Positions 33,900-42,077 of a stretch of 64,000 nt of DNA are shown here, in pieces. The position numbers were made by a program, and so were the translations under genes. This DNA comes from Streptomyces caniscabiei (lineage in GTDB: Bacteria; Actinomycetota; Actinomycetes; Streptomycetales; Streptomycetaceae). The stretch is taken from the NCBI RefSeq assembly GCF_014930365.1, contig NZ_JABXWI010000004.1, positions 496,001 through 560,000 of the forward strand. The letters are read 5' to 3'. Within the stretch, counting starts at the first letter, position 1. Each line of letters starts with the position of its first letter. Below the pieces are notes generated by a model, which was given only the letters and a program-made list of their open reading frames with translations, had not been told where the DNA came from and did not search any database.

Positions 33900-35387
33900 T
33901 CATCCCGCCGGGGCGGTGATCTCCCGCTTGAGGATCTTGCCGCTGGGGCCCGTCGGCAGGCTGTCCATGAGCCACACCTCGCGCGGGTACTTGTACGCGG
34001 CGACCCGGTCCTTGACGAACTCCCGCAGCTCGTCGGGGGTGGCGTGGGCGCCGGGCCGCAGGACGACCGCCGCCGCGATCTCCTCGCCCAGGCGGGCGTG
34101 CGGCACCCCGACCACGGCGGCCAGGGCGACGGCGGGGTGCTCGTGCAGGGCCTCCTCGATCTCGCGCGGGTAGACGTTGTAGCCGCCGCGGATGATCATG
34201 TCCTTCTTGCGGTCGACGATGTAGAGGTAGCCGTCCTCGTCCTGGCGCGCGAGGTCGCCGCTGCGCAGCCAGCCGTCCGGGATCGCGGCCGCCGTCTCCT
34301 CGGGCCGGTTCCAGTACCCCTTCATCACGTTCGGCCCCCGCACCGCGAGTTCGCCGACCTCGCCGGGCGCGACGTCCTGGCCCTTGTCGTCGAGCAGACG
34401 CACCTCCACGTCCTGGATCGGGGTGCCGATGGAGCCCGCCTTGCGGGGGCGGTCGGGGTGGTTGAACGTGACCACCGGGCTGGTCTCGGACATGCCGAAG
34501 CCCTCCAGCACCGCGCAGCCGAAGCGCCGTTCGAAGCCGTGCAGGACCTCCACCGGCAGCGAGGCCCCGCCGGACACGCACATCCGCAGCGTCGACACGT
34601 CCGCCCCCGCCGGATGCTGGAGCAGCGCCGCGTACATCGTCGGAACGCCCTCGAAGACCGTGGCCCCGTCGCGGGCGATGGCGTCCAGCACGGCCTGCGG
34701 CTCGAAGCGGGGGATCAGGGTGAGCGAGGCACCGGCGCGCACGGCCACGCTCATGGTGCAGATCTGGCCGAAGATGTGGAACAGCGGCAGACAGCCGACC
34801 ACCACGTCCTCGGGTGTCATCCGCTGGACGTGGACCGTGTTGACCTCGGTGTTGTGCCGCAGTCCGCCGTGGGTGAGCGTGGCGCCCTTGGGGCGGCCGG
34901 TGGTGCCGGAGGTGTAGAGCAGCACGGCCACGTCGTCGTCCGCCGTCTCCGCCACGCCGGGCAGCGGCTCGTGTCCGGCCAGCGCCTCCGCGAAGGCCGC
35001 GGGCTCGACGGCCTTGTGCCGCACACCGGCTGCGGCCGCGCCCTGCGCGCCCTCGCCGGGTGCCTGGTGCCATTCGAACAGCAGCACCGCCCCGGAGTCG
35101 GCCAGGTGGTACTCGGTCTCCCGGGTCTTCAGCAGCGGGTTCATGGGGACGACGACGCCTCCGGCACGCAGCACGCCGTAGTACAGGACGACGAACTCGG
35201 GCACGTTCGGCAGCATCAGGGCGACCCGGTCCCCCGGCCGTACGCCCTCGGCCCTCAGCAGCGCGGCGGCGCGGGCGCTGCGCTCGTCCAGCTCCGCGTA
35301 GCCGGTCACCCGGTCCCCCAGCCGCAGCGCGGGACGCCCCGGCTGTCGCTGTGCCGTCTCCACCAGGTACTCCGCCAGATTGGCCAT
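33900..35387 (-). CDS. Fatty-acid/aryl acyl-CoA ligase (AMP-forming)
   Basis: A 495-residue ANL-family ligase with LLYTSGTTGRPKGATLTHGG (P-loop), the GFGMSETSPV core, a YxxGD-like GWLRSGDLARQDEDGYLYIV segment, the hinge DMIIRGGYNVYPREIEEALH and the catalytic Lys in PTGPSGKILKREI. The short length and the absence of an N-terminal extension suit medium- or long-chain fatty-acid CoA ligases. The substrate cannot be read from sequence. The ATG is at 35387, and the gene is divergent from a PucR-type regulator, its likely controller. It converges with the VOC gene, 4 bases apart. Confidence 0.88.
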   Translation of the reverse strand: MANLAEYLVETAQRQPGRPALRLGDRVTGYAELDERSARAAALLRAEGVRPGDRVALMLPNVPEFVVLYYGVLRAGGVVVPMNPLLKTRETEYHLADSGAVLLFEWHQAPGEGAQGAAAAGVRHKAVEPAAFAEALAGHEPLPGVAETADDDVAVLLYTSGTTGRPKGATLTHGGLRHNTEVNTVHVQRMTPEDVVVGCLPLFHIFGQICTMSVAVRAGASLTLIPRFEPQAVLDAIARDGATVFEGVPTMYAALLQHPAGADVSTLRMCVSGGASLPVEVLHGFERRFGCAVLEGFGMSETSPVVTFNHPDRPRKAGSIGTPIQDVEVRLLDDKGQDVAPGEVGELAVRGPNVMKGYWNRPEETAAAIPDGWLRSGDLARQDEDGYLYIVDRKKDMIIRGGYNVYPREIEEALHEHPAVALAAVVGVPHARLGEEIAAAVVLRPGAHATPDELREFVKDRVAAYKYPREVWLMDSLPTGPSGKILKREITAPAG

Positions 35388-35538
35388 GACCCGTCCTCCA
35401 CGAAAGTCGCCGTCGAAATCCGCTGTTCACCTGCACGACATCGTGCTGCCGCACATGGCGGCGGCCTATGGGCGGTACGACAGCGCACGCCCGACACGGT
35501 TGTCCTGATGCACAAAACAGGGGCGTTAAGCTGCGGTG

Positions 35539-36738
35539 ATGGACATCTCGGACGTGGCCGCGGCGCTGCATTCCAGGCTGCCGGAACTGGGCGAGCGGAT
35601 CGCGGGGCGCATCCGGTCGGACGTCGACGCCTACGACGACGAGTCGCTGATCCCCTTCGACTCGCTGCGCCGTTCGTGCACGGCCAACGCGGACCTGATC
35701 CTCAACCATCTGCGCGCGGGTGCCACCGCGGACCCGAGCCCGGCCCGGGAGACGGGGCGCGTCCGCGCCGAGCAGGGCGTGCCGCTGGCGGACACGCTGC
35801 ACGCGTACCGGGTCGGCTTCGAGCTGCTGTGGACGGAGATCGTGGCGGAGGCGCGTACGCATCCGGAGGTGCCCGACGACCAGTTGGTGGCGAAGTCCGC
35901 GGAGATCTGGGCGCTGTTCGGCCTGTACGCGGAGGCGGTCGCGGCGGCGTACCGGGAGACGGCGGCCGAGTTGACCTCGCGGGGGCAGGCCCGGCGGTCG
36001 GCGCTGGTGGAGGCACTGTTCACGGGTGTGATCGCCGACCGGACGACGCTGTGGGAGGCCGCCCGTGAGCTGGGGCTGCCCGAGCGGGGGCCGTACGCGG
36101 TCGCCGCGGCGGCGGCCGGGGCTCCCGGGGAGGAGCCGCTGGCGGGGGTGGAGACCGGGCTGCGTCAGGCACAACTCCCTTCTGCGTGGCGGTTGTTGCC
36201 CGACCAGCAGATCGGGCTGATCGCCCTGCCGACGACCGCGGCCGAGGACGCCTGCCTCGGTGTCCTGCGGCGGACCCGGGCACGCGTGGGGATCAGCCCG
36301 AGCTTCGACTCGCTGCGCGACACGCCGCAGGCGCTGCGGTTCGCCCGGCTGGCGCTGGCCGGGCTGCGGGGCGACGGCCCAGGCGTGGCGCGCTTCGACG
36401 ACGACCCGCTGGCCATGGTGGTCGCCGCCGCGCCGGCCGAGGCGGCGCATCTGGTGGGGGTGGTCCTGCGGCCCGTGCTCGACCTTCCGGTCGTGGAGCG
36501 TGCGCGTCTGCTGCGGACCCTGGAGCACTGGTTCGCCGCGGCGGGCTCGGCCACCGCCGCGGCCCGGAGCCTGTTCGTCCACCCCAACACCGTCCGCTAC
36601 CGGCTGCGCCGCATCGAGGAGCTCACGGCCCGCTCCCTCTCCGACCCCCGAGCGGTGGCCCACATCGGCACGGCCCTCCTGGCCGCCCGCACTCCCGGCA
36701 CCGCCCACACGCAGCACCCAACGACCGAGGAGAGCTGA
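35539..36738 (+). CDS. PucR/CdaR-type transcriptional regulator
   Basis: A 399-residue regulator. The N-terminal helical domain (SRLPELGERIAGRIRSDVDA to about residue 160) resembles the RsbR-like input region of this group. A GGDEF-like middle part follows. The C-terminal helix-turn-helix is AAARSLFVHPNTVRYRLRRI, the hallmark of PucR proteins. It probably activates the divergent acyl-CoA ligase gene in response to a fatty or aromatic acid. I use the ATG at 35539; a GTG three bases earlier is equally possible, and the ribosome site is weak. The 151-base divergent gap holds no other gene. Confidence 0.87.
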   Translation: MDISDVAAALHSRLPELGERIAGRIRSDVDAYDDESLIPFDSLRRSCTANADLILNHLRAGATADPSPARETGRVRAEQGVPLADTLHAYRVGFELLWTEIVAEARTHPEVPDDQLVAKSAEIWALFGLYAEAVAAAYRETAAELTSRGQARRSALVEALFTGVIADRTTLWEAARELGLPERGPYAVAAAAAGAPGEEPLAGVETGLRQAQLPSAWRLLPDQQIGLIALPTTAAEDACLGVLRRTRARVGISPSFDSLRDTPQALRFARLALAGLRGDGPGVARFDDDPLAMVVAAAPAEAAHLVGVVLRPVLDLPVVERARLLRTLEHWFAAAGSATAAARSLFVHPNTVRYRLRRIEELTARSLSDPRAVAHIGTALLAARTPGTAHTQHPTTEES

Positions 36739-36909
36739 ACGCGGGGCGGGACGGCGCGGTGGGGGGTGACACGGATGTCGCGCGGTACCCCGCCCGCTGG
36801 TCGCCCCATCCGTATGCCGCCTCCGCACCGTGGGCGTATGGTCCGCATATGGGTGGCGTTCGGCGGATGTCCGCTCGCCCCGTCGTCGTGGTCCGGGGCG
36901 GGTGAGGAC

Positions 36910-39054
36910 GTGTCTGGTGGCGGCTCCGTCGGGCCCGAGCTGCTGGCGTCCGCACTGACCGAGGTCGCCAGGGAGAGCGGTACCTCGGTGACGGCGGCGT
37001 ATCTGCTGCTGCCGGACGAGCCCGTCCTTCAGTTGGCCGTGCTGGGCGGGGTCCCCTGGGAGATCTCCATGCCCTGGGCGCGGGTGGCGCTGAAGGCCCC
37101 CTCCCCGGTGTCCGAGGCCGTACGGGAGCGGCGGCTGGTGTGGGTGAGCGGCCAGGAGGAGATGGCGCGCCACTACCCACGGATGGCGCTGATCGTGCCG
37201 TACCGCTTCACCCTCGCCGCCGCCCCCATCACCACGGGCACGGACGTCTGGGGCGGTCTGGTGCTGCTATGGCCGGCCTCGCACCCGCCCCGGCCGAGCC
37301 CCCGGGAGCGGGAGGACATCACCGGCGCCTGTCATCGGCTGGGCCTGCTCCTGCGGAAGGCGGCGGACAGCGGCCACCCGGTCAGGCCCGCCGCCGAGCC
37401 GTTGATGCTGCCCCCGCTGCGGCGCAGGCTCGCGGGACCGGCCGAGGCGCAGGCCGCGGTCGACTTCGCCGAGCGCCTCCCCGGCGGCTCCTGCTCGCTG
37501 GACGTGGACGGGCGGATCACCTTCCTCAGCACCGAGGCCGCCGAGCTGCTCGGCGCCGACATCCCCGAGCTGCTCGGCGCCAAGCCGTGGGAGGCGCTGC
37601 GCTGGCTGGCCGACCCGACCGCCGAGGACAGCTACCGGGCGGCCATGCTCAGCCGCGAGACGGTGTCGTTCATCGCCCTGCGCCCGCCGGACCGGTGGCT
37701 CTCCTTCCACCTGGTCCCGGACGCCTCCGGCATCAGCGTGCGCATCGCGCCCACCCACTCGGCACACACGCATGCCGCCGTCTCCTCCCCCGCAGGGCCG
37801 GGTCCGCCCGAGCCGCCCGCCACGGGACGGGCCACGAACCTGTACCACCTGATGCACCTGGCCGCGACGCTCACCGAGGCCGTGGGCGTGCGCGACGTGG
37901 TCGAACAGGTCGCCGACCAGGTCCTGCCGGCGTCCGGCGCGGCCGCCCTGGCCCTGATGACGGCGGAGGACGGCCGACTGCGGATCACCGGCTACCGCGG
38001 CTACACCGCCGAGCTGATGGAACGCTTCGACGTCGTCCCGCTCACCTCGGACACCCCCGCCGTGCACACCCTCACCACGGGCGTCCCCGCCTTCTTCGCC
38101 ACGTTCGAGGAGCTGAAGCGGGCCCATCCGCCGGCCGTCCTCCAGGACGCGATGGGCGCCTGGGCCTTCCTGCCGCTGATCACTTCGGGGCGCCCGGTCG
38201 GCTCCCTCGTGCTGGCCTACGAACAGCCCCATCCGTTCCCGCCGGAGGAGCGCGCCGTCCTCACCTCCACCGCCGGGCTGATCGCCCAGGCCCTGGACCG
38301 GGCGCGGCTGTACGACACCAAGCACCAGCTCGCCCACAACCTCCAGGCCGGGCTGCTGCCGCACACCCTGCCCCGGGTCGCCGGGCTGGACGTGGCCGCG
38401 CGCTATCTGCCGGCCACCCGCGGCATGGACGTCGGGGGCGACTTCTACGACCTCATCCAGCTGGGGCCCACCACGGCCGCCGCGGCCATCGGGGACGTGC
38501 AGGGGCACAACGTCAACGCCGCCGCCCTGATGGGGCAGGTCCGCACCGCCGTCCACGCGACCGCCGGCGCGGCCCCCGACGAGGTGCTCACCCGGACCAA
38601 CCGGCTCCTGACCGACCTCGACCCCGACCTGTTCACCAGCTGCCTCTACGTCCATCTCGACCTGGCGGCGCACACCGCCTGCCTGGCCGTGGCCGGCCAC
38701 CCGCCCCCGCTGCTGCGCCACCCGGGCGGCCGCACCGAACCCCTTCTCCTGCCCCCGGGCCTCCTCCTCGGCATCGACTCCGAAGCCGACTACGCGTCCA
38801 CGGAGATCCCGCTGCCGCCCGGTTCCGTCCTGGCCCTCTACACGGACGGGCTCGTCGAGGCCCCCGGCATCGACATCGAGGACGCGGTCGACGATCTGGC
38901 CCGCGCCCTCGCGCGCTCCGATCCGTCCGGCCCGCACGCCATGGACGCCGTGGCCGACTCCCTGGTCCAGCACTCCCGTCGCTCCGCGCCGCGCAGCGAC
39001 GACATGGCGTTGCTCCTCATCCACCCCACCCCATCACCCAGTTCACATACGTGA
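36910..39054 (+). CDS. PP2C/RsbU-family phosphatase with GAF and PAS domains
   Basis: A roughly 714-residue signalling protein. GAF-like domains lie at about residues 10-140 and 310-475 (LMHLAATLTEAVGVRDVVEQ, then LLAQALDRARLYD-like end). A PAS-like domain with LDVDGRITFLSTEAAELLG is between them. The C-terminal RsbU/SpoIIE phosphatase has QAGLLPHTLP, GMDVGGDFYDLI, LYTDGLVEA and SDDMALLLI, so the metal-binding Asp residues are present. It should dephosphorylate anti-anti-sigma factors. The start is uncertain: GTG at 36910 follows GAGG closely, and an upstream ATG at 36838 is in frame. No partner anti-sigma gene is adjacent. Confidence 0.87.
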   Translation: MSGGGSVGPELLASALTEVARESGTSVTAAYLLLPDEPVLQLAVLGGVPWEISMPWARVALKAPSPVSEAVRERRLVWVSGQEEMARHYPRMALIVPYRFTLAAAPITTGTDVWGGLVLLWPASHPPRPSPREREDITGACHRLGLLLRKAADSGHPVRPAAEPLMLPPLRRRLAGPAEAQAAVDFAERLPGGSCSLDVDGRITFLSTEAAELLGADIPELLGAKPWEALRWLADPTAEDSYRAAMLSRETVSFIALRPPDRWLSFHLVPDASGISVRIAPTHSAHTHAAVSSPAGPGPPEPPATGRATNLYHLMHLAATLTEAVGVRDVVEQVADQVLPASGAAALALMTAEDGRLRITGYRGYTAELMERFDVVPLTSDTPAVHTLTTGVPAFFATFEELKRAHPPAVLQDAMGAWAFLPLITSGRPVGSLVLAYEQPHPFPPEERAVLTSTAGLIAQALDRARLYDTKHQLAHNLQAGLLPHTLPRVAGLDVAARYLPATRGMDVGGDFYDLIQLGPTTAAAAIGDVQGHNVNAAALMGQVRTAVHATAGAAPDEVLTRTNRLLTDLDPDLFTSCLYVHLDLAAHTACLAVAGHPPPLLRHPGGRTEPLLLPPGLLLGIDSEADYASTEIPLPPGSVLALYTDGLVEAPGIDIEDAVDDLARALARSDPSGPHAMDAVADSLVQHSRRSAPRSDDMALLLIHPTPSPSSHT

Positions 39055-39070
39055 TCGACGGATCAACCCA

Positions 39071-39099
39071 TTGACCCGGAGGCGTGCCCTCCGTAAGGT
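39071..39099 (+). promoter_or_regulatory. Promoter with palindrome in its spacer
   Basis: TTGACC (39071-39076) and TAAGGT (39094-39099) are separated by exactly 17 bases, a good housekeeping promoter for the MFS gene at 39162. The 17-base spacer is itself a perfect inverted repeat, CGGAGG-CGTGC-CCTCCG. A repressor bound there would directly block RNA polymerase. A further repeat TGATC-GACG-GATCA lies just upstream (39051-39064). Confidence 0.6.
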
Positions 39100-39161
39100 T
39101 CCGGCCATTCCTACGTACGTGACGGCGGTTCAGATACATGAACAGCCGGAGGGAGACAACG

Positions 39162-40520
39162 ATGTCAGACGTCCTCATACCCGATGCCGAACGGCGTGCG
39201 GTCGGTAAATTCCTGCGCCGCATGCTGCCGATCCTCGTCCTCATGCTGCTGATCAACCAGATGGACCGGACCAACGTCGGCTTCGTCCAGGACGAGTTGC
39301 GTGCCGACGTCGGGGTGAGCGCCACCGCGTACGGGCTCGGCGCGGGGCTGTTCTTCATCGGGTACGCCCTCTTCGAGGTGCCGAGCAACATGCTCCTGGA
39401 GCGGTTCGGCGCCCGGGTCTGGCTGACCCGCATCATGATCACCTGGGGTCTGGTGATCGTGGCGATGTGCTTCATCCACAACGTATGGATGTTCTACGGG
39501 CTGCGCTTCCTGCTCGGTGTCGCGGAGGCGGGGTTCTTCCCCGGTGTACTGCTCTACTTCACCCAGTGGCTGCCGGACTCCAGCCGCGGCCGGGCGAGCG
39601 CGATCTTCCTGGGCGGATCGGCCACCGCGTACATCGTGACCGGGCCGATCACGGGCGCGCTGCTGGAACTGCACGGGGTCGGCGGATTCGCCGGCTGGCG
39701 CTGGATGTTCGCGCTCGAAGGACTGCTGTCGATCGTCGTCGGCTTCGTCGCCGGTTACTTCCTCGTCTCCCGCATCCAGGACGCCCCGTGGCTGACGGCG
39801 GAGGAGAAGGACGCGCTGAGCTCCGCCGTGGCGCGGGACGAGGAGGCGCGCAGCCGGGCTCCGAGGGTGTCGCGGCTCAAGCTGCTGATCCACCCTCAGG
39901 TGGCGCTGCTGACCTCGGTGTTCTTCGCGATGGCCCTCACCGGGTACGCGATCACCTTCTGGCTGCCGAGTCTGGTCGAGGAGATCGGCGGGCTGTCGCC
40001 GTTCCAGGTCGGTCTGCTGTCGGCGATCCCCTGGATCTGCGCGGTGATCGCCATGTACTCGATGAGCCGGTTCACCGACCGTGCCCCCGACCGCCGGCCC
40101 TTCCTCGCCGTCGCCCTGACCCTGTCCGCGACCGGGACCTTCCTGGCCACGCTGGGCTCGCCCTGGTTCGGCCTTGCGGCCATCACGCTCGCCGCGGTGG
40201 GCGGCAAGTGCGCGGCCACCCTGTTCTGGCCGATGGCGCAGTCGGGACTCGACCTGAAGATCGCGGCACCGGGGCTCGCGGTCGTCAACTCCATAGGAAA
40301 CCTGGGCGGTTTCGTCTCGCCCACGCTCTTCGGCTACCTCAAGGACACCACCGGCACGACGAACGGGGGCCTGTACACACTGTCGGCGGCCTCGCTCCTC
40401 GCGGTGCTCGGGGTGGCGCTGATCCGCAGGAACGGCGGGAGCGCGGGCTCGGGGTCGGGGTCGGACGCCGGTGAATCCGCCCTGGCGAAGGGGCGGTTGG
40501 CGACGGGCGAGGCCCGGTAG
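39162..40520 (+). CDS. MFS transporter, anion:cation symporter type
   Basis: A 452-residue transporter with 12 predicted helices. LLINQMDRTNVGFVQDELRA in helix 1, GYALFEVPSNMLLERFGARV between helices 2 and 3, and GVAEAGFFPGVLLYFTQWLP in helix 4 are typical of the ACS family, which imports organic anions such as phthalate, hydroxyphenylacetate or sugar acids. The C-terminus is a Gly/Ser-rich tail. The ATG at 39162 has GGAGGGAG upstream. No catabolic gene is next to it, so the substrate is unknown. Its promoter appears operator-controlled. Confidence 0.87.
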   Translation: MSDVLIPDAERRAVGKFLRRMLPILVLMLLINQMDRTNVGFVQDELRADVGVSATAYGLGAGLFFIGYALFEVPSNMLLERFGARVWLTRIMITWGLVIVAMCFIHNVWMFYGLRFLLGVAEAGFFPGVLLYFTQWLPDSSRGRASAIFLGGSATAYIVTGPITGALLELHGVGGFAGWRWMFALEGLLSIVVGFVAGYFLVSRIQDAPWLTAEEKDALSSAVARDEEARSRAPRVSRLKLLIHPQVALLTSVFFAMALTGYAITFWLPSLVEEIGGLSPFQVGLLSAIPWICAVIAMYSMSRFTDRAPDRRPFLAVALTLSATGTFLATLGSPWFGLAAITLAAVGGKCAATLFWPMAQSGLDLKIAAPGLAVVNSIGNLGGFVSPTLFGYLKDTTGTTNGGLYTLSAASLLAVLGVALIRRNGGSAGSGSGSDAGESALAKGRLATGEAR

Positions 40521-40627
40521 GGATCCGGACGGCGCACCGGCAGCGCACCCGGCTGCCCCCTGGTCGGTCGCGCGAGTCCCCCGCGCCCTCCCCCGACCGG
40601 TGACACGATTCAGGGGGCCCTCTTCGC

Positions 40628-41251
40628 TCATCTCACCCTGCGGACCTGTCGCTTCACACGGGGCACCCGGTCGAAGATCGCGGCGAGGCGGGCCCCCTGG
40701 GCGAACAGGGTCTCCGGCCGGGAGCGGTCGCCGTCGAGGTGGGTGAGGGTCTCCATGCCGAGGTAGAAGGCCACCGCCGCCCCGGCCAGGACCCGCACCC
40801 GGACCACGGACGCCAGGGGTTTGCCGCGCAGGAGGACCGTGAGCTGTTCCTCGGCCAGGTCCTCCCATTTCGTTGTCTCCAGGGCCAGTTGGGCGGCCAG
40901 CCGCGTTCCCGGCCGTGCCCCGGCGTACAGCTCCTGGACGGCGGCGATGTGCCCGGTGCGGCTGTCCTCGTCGTACAGCTCGCGCAGCCGCGCGATCATG
41001 GGCACGGCCCGGTCGAGGCCGGACAGTTCGGCGCGGTAGCGGTCGATTCGGGCTCCGCTGGTCCGTTCCAGCGCCGCCACCAACAGGTCGTCCAGATCGG
41101 CGAAGTGGTAGTAGATGACACCGGGCGCGAAGCCGCCGACCTGGGCGATGGCCCGTGCGGTGGTCCCGCCGTAGCCGTTGCCGACGAGGCACGCCAGGGC
41201 GGCTTCCAGGACACGGTCACGGGTCGAGCGAGCGTCCCGGTGCTCAGACAA
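40628..41251 (-). CDS. TetR-family regulator
   Basis: A 207-residue TetR protein. Its N-terminal helix-turn-helix is ACLVGNGYGGTTARAIAQVG followed by GVIYYHFADLDDLL, and the ligand domain has a C-terminal basic tail. It is the last gene of a three-gene operon after the desaturase and oxidoreductase, and it probably controls that operon through the repeats at 43595-43628. The TTG start at 41251 overlaps the desaturase stop by 8 bases and has no ribosome site of its own, so it is probably translated by coupling. Confidence 0.87.
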   Translation of the reverse strand: MSEHRDARSTRDRVLEAALACLVGNGYGGTTARAIAQVGGFAPGVIYYHFADLDDLLVAALERTSGARIDRYRAELSGLDRAVPMIARLRELYDEDSRTGHIAAVQELYAGARPGTRLAAQLALETTKWEDLAEEQLTVLLRGKPLASVVRVRVLAGAAVAFYLGMETLTHLDGDRSRPETLFAQGARLAAIFDRVPRVKRQVRRVR

Positions 41252-42077
41252 CGCGCACCGGCCGTACCCCGTGCGCGGCGAAGTGGCCTTCGAGTCTGCG
41301 GGCCAGCTCCGGCAGCCGGTGGCTGGGCACCCCCGGGTACAGGTGGTGCTCCAAGTGGTACGTCAGTTCCAGGAAGACGGCGGGGATGATCCTCCCGCGC
41401 AGGGTGCGGGTCTGCGTCAACGGGGTGTCTCCGTAGTCGTGGTGCGGCAGATACACCGTCAGGAGCGGGTACACCCAGCTGCCGACGATCGCCATCACCG
41501 TATAGACCAGCAGTCCCGGCGTGTACGGCAGGAGCAGCACGCCCCCGGTGAGCGCGGCGAACGGGGCCACCGCCTCCACAAGCAGCCAGCGCCGGTCGCG
41601 GCCCCGCCGGTAGGACCAGAGCCAGAGCCGTACGAGGAAGACGGGGCCGTAGCAGACCGCGCCGAGGAGGGACAGTTCGGCGGGGTGGCCCTCCGGGTCG
41701 TCGGGGTGCGGGAAGAGACGGTGGTGCTGGGTGTGCGTGGCCCGGTAGGCGTGCCCGCTCTCCAGCAGGGCCAGCCCCATCGCGAACAGCGCCCAGTCGG
41801 TGGCTCGCGGGGACAGCCCGATCGTGCGGTGCACCACGTCATGGGTGACGGTCACGACGGCGACGAAGATCCCGAACACGATCAGCGGTGTCAGCCACCA
41901 CCAGCCGAGCCACACCGCGCCCGTGAACAGCAGCACCCCGACGCCCGGACGGACCAGCGCGACGATCCGCTGGCGACGGGTGGTGACGAGCAGATCGTCG
42001 CCGAGCTCGGCGAGGGTGGGCAGGCCCGGGACCGGGCCGTGCGAACCGGTCGTGCCGGGGTCGTCCGATGCGTTCAT
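41244..42077 (-). CDS. Membrane fatty-acid desaturase/carotenoid ketolase-hydroxylase family
   Basis: A 277-residue di-iron membrane enzyme with the three His boxes HDVVHR, HTQHHR and HLEHH, plus a HHDYGD segment, between about four membrane helices (for example VLLFTGAVWLGWWWLTPLIV). The family introduces double bonds, hydroxyl or keto groups into lipid or carotenoid chains. The ATG at 42077 overlaps the stop of the CrtI/CrtO-like oxidoreductase (ATGA). That pairing suggests the two act on the same hydrophobic substrate. Confidence 0.84.
   Translation of the reverse strand: MNASDDPGTTGSHGPVPGLPTLAELGDDLLVTTRRQRIVALVRPGVGVLLFTGAVWLGWWWLTPLIVFGIFVAVVTVTHDVVHRTIGLSPRATDWALFAMGLALLESGHAYRATHTQHHRLFPHPDDPEGHPAELSLLGAVCYGPVFLVRLWLWSYRRGRDRRWLLVEAVAPFAALTGGVLLLPYTPGLLVYTVMAIVGSWVYPLLTVYLPHHDYGDTPLTQTRTLRGRIIPAVFLELTYHLEHHLYPGVPSHRLPELARRLEGHFAAHGVRPVRVV

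Noticed and set aside
33802..37173. Minus-strand open frame of 1123 codons
   Set aside because: It covers the acyl-CoA ligase, the PucR-type gene and the phosphatase start in wrong frames; only the ligase on that strand has motifs.
40555..40600. Second copy of the dispersed palindromic element
   Set aside because: It shares GGTCGCGC and CCCCGCGCCC but the stem is broken, so it was not listed as a repeat.
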